Source: Xanthomonas sp. CFBP 8443 | GTDB lineage: Bacteria > Pseudomonadota > Gammaproteobacteria > Xanthomonadales > Xanthomonadaceae | Length of the DNA stretch: 64,000 nt | Direction: 5' to 3' | Assembly (NCBI RefSeq): GCF_025666195.1 | Contig: NZ_CP102592.1 | Coordinates: forward strand, 2,666,001-2,730,000 | Shown here: in pieces, positions 17,687 through 27,556 of the stretch | Numbering within the stretch: position 1 is the first letter of the stretch | Layout of the letters: each line of letters opens with the position of its first letter | Notes under the pieces: generated by a model | The model's database searches: none | Seen by the model: the letters and a program-made list of their open reading frames with translations, nothing else | What the model was told of the DNA's origin: nothing | Position numbers and translations under genes: made by a program

Positions 17687-20600
17687 TCACTCGCGCAGCT
17701 CCGCTTCCTGCATCGATCCCAGCACCGTCAACAACTCGGTTTGATCGAACTGGGCGAACTGACGATCGATGATGATGTTTGCCAAAGCAGATAGCTGCGG
17801 GGTGATGAACACGTCGCGCAGGTCGATATCGACCTGCAGGATTTCCTTGAGCCGTACCACGACGCGGACAGCGAGCAGCGAATGCCCGCCGAGCTCGAAG
17901 AAGTGATCATGACGGCCGACACGCTCGATTCCCAGCAGCTCCTGCCAGACCTCAGCGATCGCCTGTTCCGCTTCGCCTTCCGGCGCTTCGTATATGCGGC
18001 TCGCCACAGCCGCCTGGTCCGGCGCCGGCAGCGCCTTGCGGTCCAGTTTGCCGTTGGGCGTCAGCGGCAGCGCGTCCAGCAGCACGCAGGCGCTCGGAAT
18101 CATGTACTCGGGCAGATCCTGCAATAGCAGGTCGCGCAGTTCGGCGACGGGAAAATCCGCATTCTCTTGCCGCACCACGTAGGCGACCAGTCGCTTGTCG
18201 CCAAGCACGTCTTCGCGTGCGATCACCACCGCTTCGCGTACGCCTGGACACCCGGCCAGCTTGGCCTCGATCTCGCCCAGCTCGACGCGGAATCCGCGAA
18301 TTTTGACCTGCTGGTCGTTGCGGCCCAGGTACTCGATGCTGCCATTGGGCAGCCAGCGCCCGAGATCGCCGCTCTTGTACATGCGCGCATCCAGATCGTC
18401 GGAGAACGGATCCTTCAGGAAGCGCTCCGCCGTCAACTCAGGACGGTGCAGATAGCCCCGCGCCACTCCCATGCCCGCGATGTAAAGCTCGCCGCACGCA
18501 CCGATCGGGACCGGCTGCCGCCGAGCATCGAGGATGTAGATCCGCGCGTTGCCGATCGGCTTGCCGATGTTAGGACGTTCTCCGCCGCCGTCGACGGCGG
18601 TCAATGCACTGTCGACCGTGCACTCGGTCGGGCCGTAGACATTGAAGAAACGTGGCGTGATCGAGCGGCCCAGCCGCTGCCACGTATTGGCGGAGATGGC
18701 GTCGCCGCCAATCAGGACGGCCTGCGGCCGATACGTCGCATGCTCCAACAGGCCGGCCGCGAGCAGCGATTCCAGTTGCGCGGGGGTGCAATCGAACGCA
18801 TCGATGCGACTGCGTGCCAGGAACGCCAACAGCGCATCCGCGTCGGCGCGCACCTGCGCAGGAACGATCACGACGCAACGGCCGGACAGAAGCTGCAGCA
18901 GCGATTTCACCGATGCGTCGAACGACAGCGAGGCATTCAGGCCCACTCGATCGTGCTCGGCCAGCGCGCCGAAGATCGATTGCTCCAGTTCCATTTGCAG
19001 ATTCATCACCGAGGCATGCTCGACCATCACCCCCTTCGGCTGGCCGGTCGAGCCCGAGGTGTAGATCACGTAGGCCAGATGCCGCGACGACAGCCCTGGA
19101 ACGCTTGGATTGAGCGCATGTTCGTCGGGAGAGGTGTCGAAATCCACATCCAGCAGCAACAAAGGACATTGCTGCGATGCCTGCGCCGGCAAACGCTCGC
19201 GCTGGGAGGATTGCGTGAGCACCGCCACCGGCCTGCTGTCGTCGAGCATATAGGCCAGTCGATCGGCCGGATACAGCGGATCCATCGGCACATAGGCGGC
19301 ACCGGCCTTCAGGATGCCGAGCACGCCGACCACCATCGCCAGGCTGCGCTCGGCGCAGAGCGCAATGCGATCATCCGCCTTCACGCCATGGGCGATCAGG
19401 CGATGCGCTACCCGGTTCGCGCGGCGGTTCAGTTCGCTGTAACTTAACTGCTCGCCCTCGTATTCCAACGCGATCGCATCGGGTGTTCGTGCGGACTGCG
19501 CTTCGAACCGTGCATGCAGCAGTTGGCCATGTGGATATTCCACGTGTGTCGCGTTGAACCCTCGCAGCAGCTGGTCATGCTCTTGCGTTGTAAGCAGCGG
19601 CAAGCCGCTGACGCGCTGCGCGTCGTCGGCGACCATCGCCTCGAGCAGCGTGACCCAATGCCCCATCATCCGCTCGATCGTGGCGCGGTCGAACAATGCG
19701 GTAGCGTAGATCACGCTGCCGACCAGACCTTCGGGCGTCGCGACGAGCGACAAGGAGAGATCGAAACGGGCGGTACGCAGCGCACTCTCCATCGACGACA
19801 ATGTCAGCCCAGGCAATCGGCTCAGGTCGTCGTCGACCGGCGTGTTGTTGAGCGTCAATGCGACCTGGAACAGTGCGTTGTGGCTCAAGCTGCGCACCGG
19901 CTGCAGCGTTTCCACCACCTGTTCGAACGGCAGGTCCTGGTGCGCGTAGGCTGCCAACGTCGTCCGCTTGATCTGCGCCAGCAGCTCGGCCACGCTCGGA
20001 TCGTCCGACAGATCGACACGCAATGCCAACGTGTTGACGAAGAATCCGATCAATGGTTCGATCTCGACGCGCTGGCGGTTGGCCACCGGGCTGCCGATCA
20101 CCACCTCGCCCTGCCCGCTCAAGCGCGACAGCAACGCCGACCAGCCTGCAAGCAATGCCATGAACAAGGTGGCGCCATGGCGCTGCGCCAGCGCATTCAG
20201 GCGGTCGCCGAGCGCAGGCGGCATGCGGACCTGCACGCTGTCGCCGTCGTAGCTGTGCACCGCCGGCCGCGGCCGGTCGGTGGGCAATTCCAACAAGGCC
20301 GGTGCGCCGGACAAATGCGCACGCCAAAAATCGACCTGTGCCTGCAGCACGTCGCCTTGCAGCCACTGGCGCTGCCACATCGCGTAGTCGGCGTATTGGA
20401 TCGGCAGTGGCGGCAAGGGATCGTCCCTGCCTTGCGCGAAAGCGGTATACAACGCGCTGACTTCCTTCACCAGCACGCCGATCGACCAACCATCGGAGAT
20501 GATGTGATGCTGCGTGACCAATAGCACGTGCTCGTGTTCGCCGAGTTGCAGCAGGCGGCCACGAATCAAGGGGCCTGTCGACAGATCGAAGGGCGCGCGC

Positions 20601-23600
20601 GCCTCGCTGCCACTCAATTGGCGCACTGTCGCGGCCTGCGACGTCTCGTCCAGATTGCGCAGGTCGTGTTCGGCCAGCGAGAACCCGCTGTCGGCCGGTC
20701 CGATCAGCTGTCGCGGCTCGCCCTCGACGCTGACGAAGGTCGTACGCAGGTTCTCGTGCCGCGCGACGATCGCATCCAGACTTGCCCGCAGTGCGCTGCG
20801 GTTCAATTCGCCCTGCAACCGCAATGCGGCTGGAATGTGGTACGCCGCATCGGCCACGTGGTCGAATTGATCCAGGAACCACAGGCGTTGCTGTGCCCAC
20901 GATAGCGGCAGCGCCTGGTCGCGGTCGGCACACGCGATCGCGGTCTGCGACGACGCGCTGCCTTGGGCTGTGAGCGCGCTGAGTTGCGACAATGTCGGTT
21001 GCTCGAAAACGTCGCGCAGCGCCACTTCCACATCCAGTACGGCGCGAAGGCGCGTTACCAGGCGTACGGCCAGCAAGGAATGCCCACCGAGTTCGAAGAA
21101 ATGGTCATGGCGGCCGACCTGCTCGAGCCCGAGCAGCTCCCTCCAGATCGCAGCGATGGCTTGTTCGACATCGCCTACTGGCGCCTCGTAGTCGCGGCTC
21201 GCCACCGATGCGAGGTCGGGCGCAGGAAGTGCTTTGCGATCGATCTTGCCGTTGGCCGTCAACGGCAAAGCTGCCAAACCGACGAAGGCGCTCGGCACCA
21301 TGTAATCCGGAAGTTCGCGTGACAGGCGTTCGCGCAGATCCGCTGCACTCGGCGCAGCTTCGTCGTCCTCCGGAACCACATAGGCAACGAGCCGCTGGTC
21401 GCCTGACGCGTCCTCGCCGACGATCACCACCGCGTCGAGTACGCCTTTGCACGCGGAGAGTTTCGCTTCGATCTCACCGAGTTCGATACGGAACCCGCGG
21501 ACCTTCACCTGGAAGTCGTTGCGGCCCAGATATTCCAGATCGCCTTCCGGCAACCAGCGCGCAAGATCGCCGGTCCTGTACATCCGCGCATGCGCATCGT
21601 CGACGAAAGGATCGGCAAGGAAGCGCTCCTCGGTCAAGTCGGGTCGGTTCAAATAGCCACGCGCGACACCTATGCCGCCGATATGGATTTCGCCGACGAC
21701 GCCGACCGGCACCGGCGCGCCGTGCAAGCCGAGCAGATAGGTGCGTGTATTGGCGATCGGACGTCCGATCGGCACCACGTTGCGTTGGGGTTCGACCGTG
21801 CTTGCGTCGCTGACGAAGGTCGTGCAACCGACTACCGCCTCGGTGGGGCCATATTCGTTGACCACGATCGCGTTGGGCAGCACGCGGTCTCGGAAACGGG
21901 CCAGGCTATGCCTGGTCAGCTGTTCGCCGCCGACCACGAGCCGATGCGGCGTCGCGACAGGCGATGCCTCCACCAGGCTGGACAGCACGTCCAGGTGCGC
22001 CGGTGTGAGTTTGAACAGCCACGGTTCCGGCCGGCGGAGGTACTCCAGCACCTCGAGCAGACACGCTTGTGCGTCTTCGGGAAGCAATGCGACCGGTTTG
22101 CCTGCAAGCCAGGGCGCGAGCAGCGTGGTCAGCGTCGCATCGAAGCCGAGAGGCGTCGCCACCACCGCGCCGCGAATGTCGTCAGGCAGATATGCAGCGT
22201 GCGCATGTGCGAGATAATTGACCACGCCCCGGTGCGGCACCATCACGCCCTTGGGCTGGCCGCTCGAACCGGACGTATAGATGACATAGGCCAGGTGCTC
22301 GGGAGTCAAGCCCGCCGCGGCAGCCGGATCGTGCTCCGGCTGCCGCGCGATCGCCGGTTCGTCGTCCATCACCACGACGCGGAGCAGGCTCATCGCCGGC
22401 AGGTCGTCCTCGATCGAGGCAAGCGTGAGCAACGCCAACGGAGGATCTTCCTTCAGAATGGCGGCCAGGCGTTCGGCCGGATTGGCAGGATCCAGCGGCA
22501 CATAGGCGCCTCCCGCCTTCAATACGCCGAGCAGTCCGACTACCATGTCGATGCCGCGTTCCATGCAGATCGCTACCCGCGCATCGGGCTTGATGCCGAG
22601 TGTGCGCAGATAGTGCGCAAGTTGGTTTGCACGCCGGTTCAATGCGCAGTAACTCAGGCTGGCTTCGCCGCACGTCAGCGCGACGGCATCGGGCCGCTGC
22701 CGAGCCTGCGCTTCGAACAACTCGTGTACCAGGCGATCGTGCGGGTAGTCCGTGCGCTCGCCGCTCGAGGCGGCCAACAGCTGTGCGCGTTCGTCCTGCG
22801 GCAGCACCGCCAGGCGCCGTATCGGCAACGAGGGCGTATCGGCGAGTGCCGCGACCAGCGAGGTCATCGCGGTTTCCAGGTAGCGCAGCAGGCGCGCTCC
22901 GTCGATGTCCGGCACGCACAGCACCGACAGCCCCAACGCCCGGCCCCAGTCCTCGACCGAGAGCGTCAGCGGATAGCTGCCGTGGGTCTTGCCCCTCGAC
23001 ACCACGCGGATGCCTTCCCACGCGGATGCCGATGCCGCGGCATCCTTGGCGATGCCGCTGCCGTCGTTGTACCGGTAGTTCAGCAACGCCGTGAACAACG
23101 GCAACCGCGACGGTACACCGCTGCAGCGTTGTGCGAGCGCCAGTGGCGCCTGTTCGTGCAGCAACAGATCGCTCAGCCGTGCATAGGCTTCGCGCACCGC
23201 CTCGGCCACGCTCAGTTGCGCCAAGCGCATCCGGATCGGCAGCGAATTGATGAACATGCCGACGACCTGGTCGGCCGTATCGGAACCCTGCAAACGGCCG
23301 GACAGGACCGTCCCGAACACCACATCGTCGCGCCCGCTGCATTCGGCGACCACCTGCGCCCAGGCCACGTGGAACAGTACTGCCGGCGTCACGCCATGCC
23401 GACGTGCGCTTTCGCGAATATCCAACGCCAGCGCGTCGTTGAACTGGAACGCGCTTTCCTGCTGCCTGCGCCCGTGTTCCTGCACGGCCGCGACGCCGAA
23501 CGGCGCGGTGGGTTCGTCGACATCGGCGAGCTGGCTGCGAAAGTATGCTTCGTGCTCGGATTCCGGTACCGCGCGAATCTGCGCGATGAAGTTGCGGTAC

Positions 23601-26600
23601 GGCACCGCCGCTGGCAGATGGTCGCCCCGCCCCTGCAGCAGCATCTGGATTTCCGCCAGGATCAGATCCTGCGTGATGTGGTCGGAGGCCATGTGATGCA
23701 GCAGCAGTGCCAGCTGCCATTCGCCGCTGCGCGCATCGTGGGCCGTATACGCCGCCAGCATCGGCGCCTTGCGCAGGTCGAGGCGCAAGCGGCGCGGATC
23801 GGTATCGGCGAAGAATCTTGCCGAATCCGCAGCGCAGGCTATCGCATCCAGCGCGGTCACCGGCAGCGGCGCGTGCCTGTGCACGATCTGGATGGGCTGG
23901 GACAAGCCTTCCCAGTGCACGGCGCTGCGCAGGATGTCGTGGCGATCGACCACCTGCTGCAAGGCGCCGAGAAAGGTCGCCATGCGCTGTTGGCTGTCGA
24001 AGCCGATCACCGTCCGCAGCAGGTAGGTATCGCCCTCGTCTCCGATCAGATGGTGGAACAGGATCCCCTCCTGCAACGGAGCGAGCGGATAGATATCCTG
24101 GATATTCGCCAGCCCCCCCGGCACCAGGGCGACGAGGCCGTCGATCTCCTCTTGCGTCAGGCTCACCAGCGGCAGGAGTTCCGGCGTCAGCCGCGTCGTC
24201 GCGACTGTGAGCGGATTCGGTGGTGCGCTCGCGCGCTCGACCGCCTGCGCGCCATCGGCGAGCTGGTTTGCCAGCGCGTGCAGCATCGGCGTCATGAACA
24301 CCATGCGCACGTCCGCGTTCAGGCCACGCCGGCGCAGACGCTCGATCAGGCGGATGACCAAAAGGGAATGGCCGCCGAGCTCGAAGAAGTGGTCATGCCG
24401 ACCGGCCCGCTCCAGGCCAAGCAATTCTTGCCAAACCTCGGCGATGACGCATTCGATGTCGCCGACCGGCGCCGCATATGCGCGGCTTGTGATCGACGCC
24501 GGATCGGGCGCCGGCAGCGCCTTGCGATCGAGCTTGCCGTTCGGCGTCAACGGAAATGCGTCCAGCCGCACGAACGCGCTTGGGATCATGTAGTCCGGCA
24601 GATCCCGCGAAAGTTCTTCGCGTAGCGACGCCGCGGAAGGTTCCACTCCGTCGTGCGGTACCACGTAGGCGACGAGGCGCTTTTCGTCCGATGCGCCCTT
24701 TGCTGCGACCACCACCGCCTCGCACACCCCGGCGCACTCCGACAGCTTCGCTTCGACCTCGCCAAGCTCGACCCGGAAACCGCGGATCTTCACCTGGAAA
24801 TCGTTGCGACCCAGGAATTCGATATTGCCGTCTTCGAGATAGCGCGCGCGGTCTCCGCTCTTGTACATGCGGGCCGCGGGGGCGGAGGCGAACGGATCGT
24901 GCAAGAAGCGCTCGGCGGTCAATCCCGGACGGTTCAAATAGCCGCGCGTCACGCCATCGCCGCCGATGTAGATCTCGCCTGCGACGCCAATCGGCACCGG
25001 CTGCAGATGCGCATCGAGAATATAGATCTGCGTGTTCGCCAACGGCTTGCCGATGGTGACGCTGGCCATGGCCTGGTTGGACGTATCGTGGCGCACGTAG
25101 GCGGCCGTGCATGTCACCGTGGTCTCGGTCGGGCCGTAGGTGTTGATGAGTTGGACCGAAGGCGGCCGCAGCGCGTCCCATACCTGCAGTTTCTGCATCG
25201 ACACGGCATCGCCGGTGACGTTGAACAGCCGCACATGCTGCAACTGGCGATGCGCCTGTTCGGGATCGCGCTGCCATTCGGCGACCAGGGTATGCCAATG
25301 CGCCGCCGTGATGTGTACGACGCTGGGCAGGATCGCCTCATCGAGATCGGCAGCGCCGAAAATGCGGCTGGTCGGCGCGACGGTCGCACCACCACACAAG
25401 GTCGGCAGGATCTCCTCGACCGACACGTCGAAATTCAGCGAATTCTGCTGCAGCACCGTGTCGCCAGGGACCAGGCCGAACAGATCCACCGCATCGACGA
25501 CGTAATTGACCAGGCCGCGGTGCTCCACCATCACGCCCTTGGGCTGGCCGGTGGTGCCGGAGGTATAGATCACGTAGGCGAGGTTGCTGGAGGTGAGGCC
25601 GGGCACGACTGGATCGTGATCGGACTGCATGGTGAGCGACGCATCGGCATCCAACACGATAAGGGCCGCCCCAGTACAGCTAGCGGTGATCGACTCATCG
25701 GCCAGAGCGGCGAGGCTGAACTGCGTCAGCAAGGCCTTCGGCCGGCTGTCGTCAAGGATGTAGGCGCGGCGATCGGCCGGATACGCCGGATCGAGCGGCA
25801 CGTATGCAGCGCCGGCCTTCAGGATGCCGAGCATGCCGACGATCATCGTCGCATTGCGTTCGGTACAGATCGCGACGCAATCGTCGGGGCCGATACCCAA
25901 AGCGATCAGGCGGTGCGCGACTCGGTTCGCGCGGCGGTTCAAGTCGCCGTAATCGATGCGCTGGCCTTCGAATGCGATCGCGATCGCCTGCGGCCGCTGC
26001 GCGGCTTGCGCTTCGAACAATGCGTGCACGGTCCGCTGATGCGGATAGTCGCGCCGGGTGGCATTGAATGTAATCAGCAGTTGCTCGCGCTCTTGCTCGG
26101 ACAGCAGCGGCAGGCGGCTGACCGCGAGCGAGTCGTCGGCGATCATCGCCTCGAGCACCCTCGTCCAGTGCCCGAGCATGCGTTGCACCGTGCTGCGCTC
26201 GTACAGGTCCGTGGCATAGCCGATGCTGCCCGCCAGCCCGTCCGCGGTGTCGTTCAGCGACAACGACAGCTCGAATTGGGCGGTCTGCCGTTCCATGTCG
26301 ATCCCGGACAAGGTCAACCCGGGCAAGCGGCTCAGACCATCTCCTGCAGGCGTATTGTTCAGCGACAGCATCACCTGGAAGATCGGGCTGTAACCGAGGC
26401 TGCGCTCCGGCTGCAGCGCTTCCACGACCTGTTCGAACGGCAGATCCTGGTGCTCGTAGGCGCCGAGCATGGTCGCCTTGACCTGCGCCAGCAGCGCCGC
26501 CACGCTCGGGTCGGCGGACAGGTCCACGCGCAACGCCAACGTGTTGACGAAGAAGCCGATCAGCGGTTCGACCTCGGCACGCTGCCGATTGGCGATCGGC

Positions 26601-27556
26601 GTGCCGACCATCACATCGTCCTGCCCGCTCAACCGCGCCAGCAAAGCCGACCAGCCCGCCAGCAAGGTCATGAACACCGTCACCCCATGGCGTTGCGACA
26701 AGGCGCGCAGGGCCCCGCTCAATTCGCGCGACAGGCGCACCGGCACGCGATCTCCACGGTAGCTCTGCACCGCGGGCCTAGGCCGATCGGTCGGCAACTC
26801 CAGCAGGGCCGGAGCGCCGCCGAGGTGTTCGCGCCAGTAATCGATCTGCTGCTTCAGCACGTCGCCTTGCAGCCATTGCCGCTGCCATGCGGCGTAGTCA
26901 GCGTATTGGATCGGTAGCGGCGGCAGCGGATCGGCCTGGCCCTGGCTGAACGCGGCATACAATGCGCTGACTTCCTTCACCAGCACGCCGGTCGACCAAC
27001 CGTCCGACACGATGTGGTGCTGGGTGAGCAGCAGCACGTACTCGTGCTCAGCCAATCGCAACAGGCGACCCCGGATCAATGGCCCGCTCGCCAGGTCGAA
27101 CGGCGCGTTCGCCTCGGCCACGCCGAACTCGGCGATCGCCGCCGCTTGCGCCGCGTCTTGCAGATGGCGCAAATCGTGATCGATCAAGGAAAATCCGCCG
27201 TCCGCGGCGGCGATCACCTGCCGTGGCTCGCCCTCGACGTTGACGAATGTCGTACGCAGGCCCTCGTGGCGCGCCACGATCCGGTCCAGGCTCGCCTGCA
27301 AGGCGGTGCGGTCCAATGCACCGGTCAAGCGTATTGCCATCGGGATGTGATATGCCGCGCCGGCGGCATGGTCGAATTGATCCAGGAACCACAAGCGCTG
27401 TTGCGCCCACGATAGCGGGAGGGATTCGTTGCGGTCGACGATGCGGATCGGCGGGACCGCCACCGCTTCCAGCTGCACGCCACCTCGCTGCTGTAGCCGT
27501 TGCAGCGCGACCGCACGTCGCAGTTGTTGCAGGGTCTGGCTCTGGTCAGCGCTCAT
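17687..27556 (-). CDS. NRPS3: three-module nonribosomal peptide synthetase
   Basis: Third synthetase, 3289 aa from the chosen start. Domains: C-A-T (unassigned code, residues ~42-1092), dual E/C-A-T (Asn, ~1115-2185), C-A-T (Glu, ~2205-3272). Carrier Ser motifs GGHSL are present in all three modules. The frame is open to a GTG at 27562; I prefer the ATG at 27556, giving a short Gln/Arg-rich helical N-terminus (MSADQSQTLQQLRRA) that may dock with the NRPS2 tail. With this start it overlaps NRPS2 by 11 bp. There is no good Shine-Dalgarno, so translation is probably coupled. The C-terminus ends in a short acidic tail (TELLTVLGSMQEAELRE) that should dock on NRPS4. No thioesterase, methyltransferase or separate epimerase domain. 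Confidence 0.97.
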   Translation of the reverse strand: MSADQSQTLQQLRRAVALQRLQQRGGVQLEAVAVPPIRIVDRNESLPLSWAQQRLWFLDQFDHAAGAAYHIPMAIRLTGALDRTALQASLDRIVARHEGLRTTFVNVEGEPRQVIAAADGGFSLIDHDLRHLQDAAQAAAIAEFGVAEANAPFDLASGPLIRGRLLRLAEHEYVLLLTQHHIVSDGWSTGVLVKEVSALYAAFSQGQADPLPPLPIQYADYAAWQRQWLQGDVLKQQIDYWREHLGGAPALLELPTDRPRPAVQSYRGDRVPVRLSRELSGALRALSQRHGVTVFMTLLAGWSALLARLSGQDDVMVGTPIANRQRAEVEPLIGFFVNTLALRVDLSADPSVAALLAQVKATMLGAYEHQDLPFEQVVEALQPERSLGYSPIFQVMLSLNNTPAGDGLSRLPGLTLSGIDMERQTAQFELSLSLNDTADGLAGSIGYATDLYERSTVQRMLGHWTRVLEAMIADDSLAVSRLPLLSEQEREQLLITFNATRRDYPHQRTVHALFEAQAAQRPQAIAIAFEGQRIDYGDLNRRANRVAHRLIALGIGPDDCVAICTERNATMIVGMLGILKAGAAYVPLDPAYPADRRAYILDDSRPKALLTQFSLAALADESITASCTGAALIVLDADASLTMQSDHDPVVPGLTSSNLAYVIYTSGTTGQPKGVMVEHRGLVNYVVDAVDLFGLVPGDTVLQQNSLNFDVSVEEILPTLCGGATVAPTSRIFGAADLDEAILPSVVHITAAHWHTLVAEWQRDPEQAHRQLQHVRLFNVTGDAVSMQKLQVWDALRPPSVQLINTYGPTETTVTCTAAYVRHDTSNQAMASVTIGKPLANTQIYILDAHLQPVPIGVAGEIYIGGDGVTRGYLNRPGLTAERFLHDPFASAPAARMYKSGDRARYLEDGNIEFLGRNDFQVKIRGFRVELGEVEAKLSECAGVCEAVVVAAKGASDEKRLVAYVVPHDGVEPSAASLREELSRDLPDYMIPSAFVRLDAFPLTPNGKLDRKALPAPDPASITSRAYAAPVGDIECVIAEVWQELLGLERAGRHDHFFELGGHSLLVIRLIERLRRRGLNADVRMVFMTPMLHALANQLADGAQAVERASAPPNPLTVATTRLTPELLPLVSLTQEEIDGLVALVPGGLANIQDIYPLAPLQEGILFHHLIGDEGDTYLLRTVIGFDSQQRMATFLGALQQVVDRHDILRSAVHWEGLSQPIQIVHRHAPLPVTALDAIACAADSARFFADTDPRRLRLDLRKAPMLAAYTAHDARSGEWQLALLLHHMASDHITQDLILAEIQMLLQGRGDHLPAAVPYRNFIAQIRAVPESEHEAYFRSQLADVDEPTAPFGVAAVQEHGRRQQESAFQFNDALALDIRESARRHGVTPAVLFHVAWAQVVAECSGRDDVVFGTVLSGRLQGSDTADQVVGMFINSLPIRMRLAQLSVAEAVREAYARLSDLLLHEQAPLALAQRCSGVPSRLPLFTALLNYRYNDGSGIAKDAAASASAWEGIRVVSRGKTHGSYPLTLSVEDWGRALGLSVLCVPDIDGARLLRYLETAMTSLVAALADTPSLPIRRLAVLPQDERAQLLAASSGERTDYPHDRLVHELFEAQARQRPDAVALTCGEASLSYCALNRRANQLAHYLRTLGIKPDARVAICMERGIDMVVGLLGVLKAGGAYVPLDPANPAERLAAILKEDPPLALLTLASIEDDLPAMSLLRVVVMDDEPAIARQPEHDPAAAAGLTPEHLAYVIYTSGSSGQPKGVMVPHRGVVNYLAHAHAAYLPDDIRGAVVATPLGFDATLTTLLAPWLAGKPVALLPEDAQACLLEVLEYLRRPEPWLFKLTPAHLDVLSSLVEASPVATPHRLVVGGEQLTRHSLARFRDRVLPNAIVVNEYGPTEAVVGCTTFVSDASTVEPQRNVVPIGRPIANTRTYLLGLHGAPVPVGVVGEIHIGGIGVARGYLNRPDLTEERFLADPFVDDAHARMYRTGDLARWLPEGDLEYLGRNDFQVKVRGFRIELGEIEAKLSACKGVLDAVVIVGEDASGDQRLVAYVVPEDDEAAPSAADLRERLSRELPDYMVPSAFVGLAALPLTANGKIDRKALPAPDLASVASRDYEAPVGDVEQAIAAIWRELLGLEQVGRHDHFFELGGHSLLAVRLVTRLRAVLDVEVALRDVFEQPTLSQLSALTAQGSASSQTAIACADRDQALPLSWAQQRLWFLDQFDHVADAAYHIPAALRLQGELNRSALRASLDAIVARHENLRTTFVSVEGEPRQLIGPADSGFSLAEHDLRNLDETSQAATVRQLSGSEARAPFDLSTGPLIRGRLLQLGEHEHVLLVTQHHIISDGWSIGVLVKEVSALYTAFAQGRDDPLPPLPIQYADYAMWQRQWLQGDVLQAQVDFWRAHLSGAPALLELPTDRPRPAVHSYDGDSVQVRMPPALGDRLNALAQRHGATLFMALLAGWSALLSRLSGQGEVVIGSPVANRQRVEIEPLIGFFVNTLALRVDLSDDPSVAELLAQIKRTTLAAYAHQDLPFEQVVETLQPVRSLSHNALFQVALTLNNTPVDDDLSRLPGLTLSSMESALRTARFDLSLSLVATPEGLVGSVIYATALFDRATIERMMGHWVTLLEAMVADDAQRVSGLPLLTTQEHDQLLRGFNATHVEYPHGQLLHARFEAQSARTPDAIALEYEGEQLSYSELNRRANRVAHRLIAHGVKADDRIALCAERSLAMVVGVLGILKAGAAYVPMDPLYPADRLAYMLDDSRPVAVLTQSSQRERLPAQASQQCPLLLLDVDFDTSPDEHALNPSVPGLSSRHLAYVIYTSGSTGQPKGVMVEHASVMNLQMELEQSIFGALAEHDRVGLNASLSFDASVKSLLQLLSGRCVVIVPAQVRADADALLAFLARSRIDAFDCTPAQLESLLAAGLLEHATYRPQAVLIGGDAISANTWQRLGRSITPRFFNVYGPTECTVDSALTAVDGGGERPNIGKPIGNARIYILDARRQPVPIGACGELYIAGMGVARGYLHRPELTAERFLKDPFSDDLDARMYKSGDLGRWLPNGSIEYLGRNDQQVKIRGFRVELGEIEAKLAGCPGVREAVVIAREDVLGDKRLVAYVVRQENADFPVAELRDLLLQDLPEYMIPSACVLLDALPLTPNGKLDRKALPAPDQAAVASRIYEAPEGEAEQAIAEVWQELLGIERVGRHDHFFELGGHSLLAVRVVVRLKEILQVDIDLRDVFITPQLSALANIIIDRQFAQFDQTELLTVLGSMQEAELRE
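17740..20940 (-). other. Module 13: C-A-T, glutamate
   Basis: C domain with SWAQQRLWFLDQFDHVAD and HHIISDG. A-domain residues read DAKDLGVVDK, which I recall as the Glu code of surfactin synthetase module 1. This is the cleanest acidic-residue assignment in the line. Carrier FFELGGHSLLAVRVVV ends the protein before the docking tail. Confidence 0.87.
21000..24210 (-). other. Module 12: dual E/C-A-T, asparagine-like
   Basis: The condensation domain opens DIYPLAPLQEGILFHHLI followed by GDEGD (HH[I/L]xxxxGD) and has HHMASDH at the active site: a dual E/C domain acting on residue 11. A-domain residues read DATKVGEVGK, close to the Asn codes (DLTKxGEVGK family); Lys278 and Glu322 are the features that suggest Asn. 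The core motif is SGSSG instead of SGSTG. Confidence 0.83.
24280..27430 (-). other. Module 11: C-A-T, unassigned substrate (code DVEHNTTVTK)
   Basis: C domain with SWAQQRLWFLDQFDHAAG and HHIVSDG. The A-domain has SGTTG at the P-loop and FDVSVEEILP at the A4 region. Its residues read DVEHNTTVTK, nearly the same as module 6 (DIEHNTTVSK). I cannot match this code. Glu239 could pair with a basic side chain, as in some Lys codes, but that is weak. The carrier (GGHSLLVIRLIERL) precedes a dual E/C domain, so the residue should become D. Confidence 0.8.
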
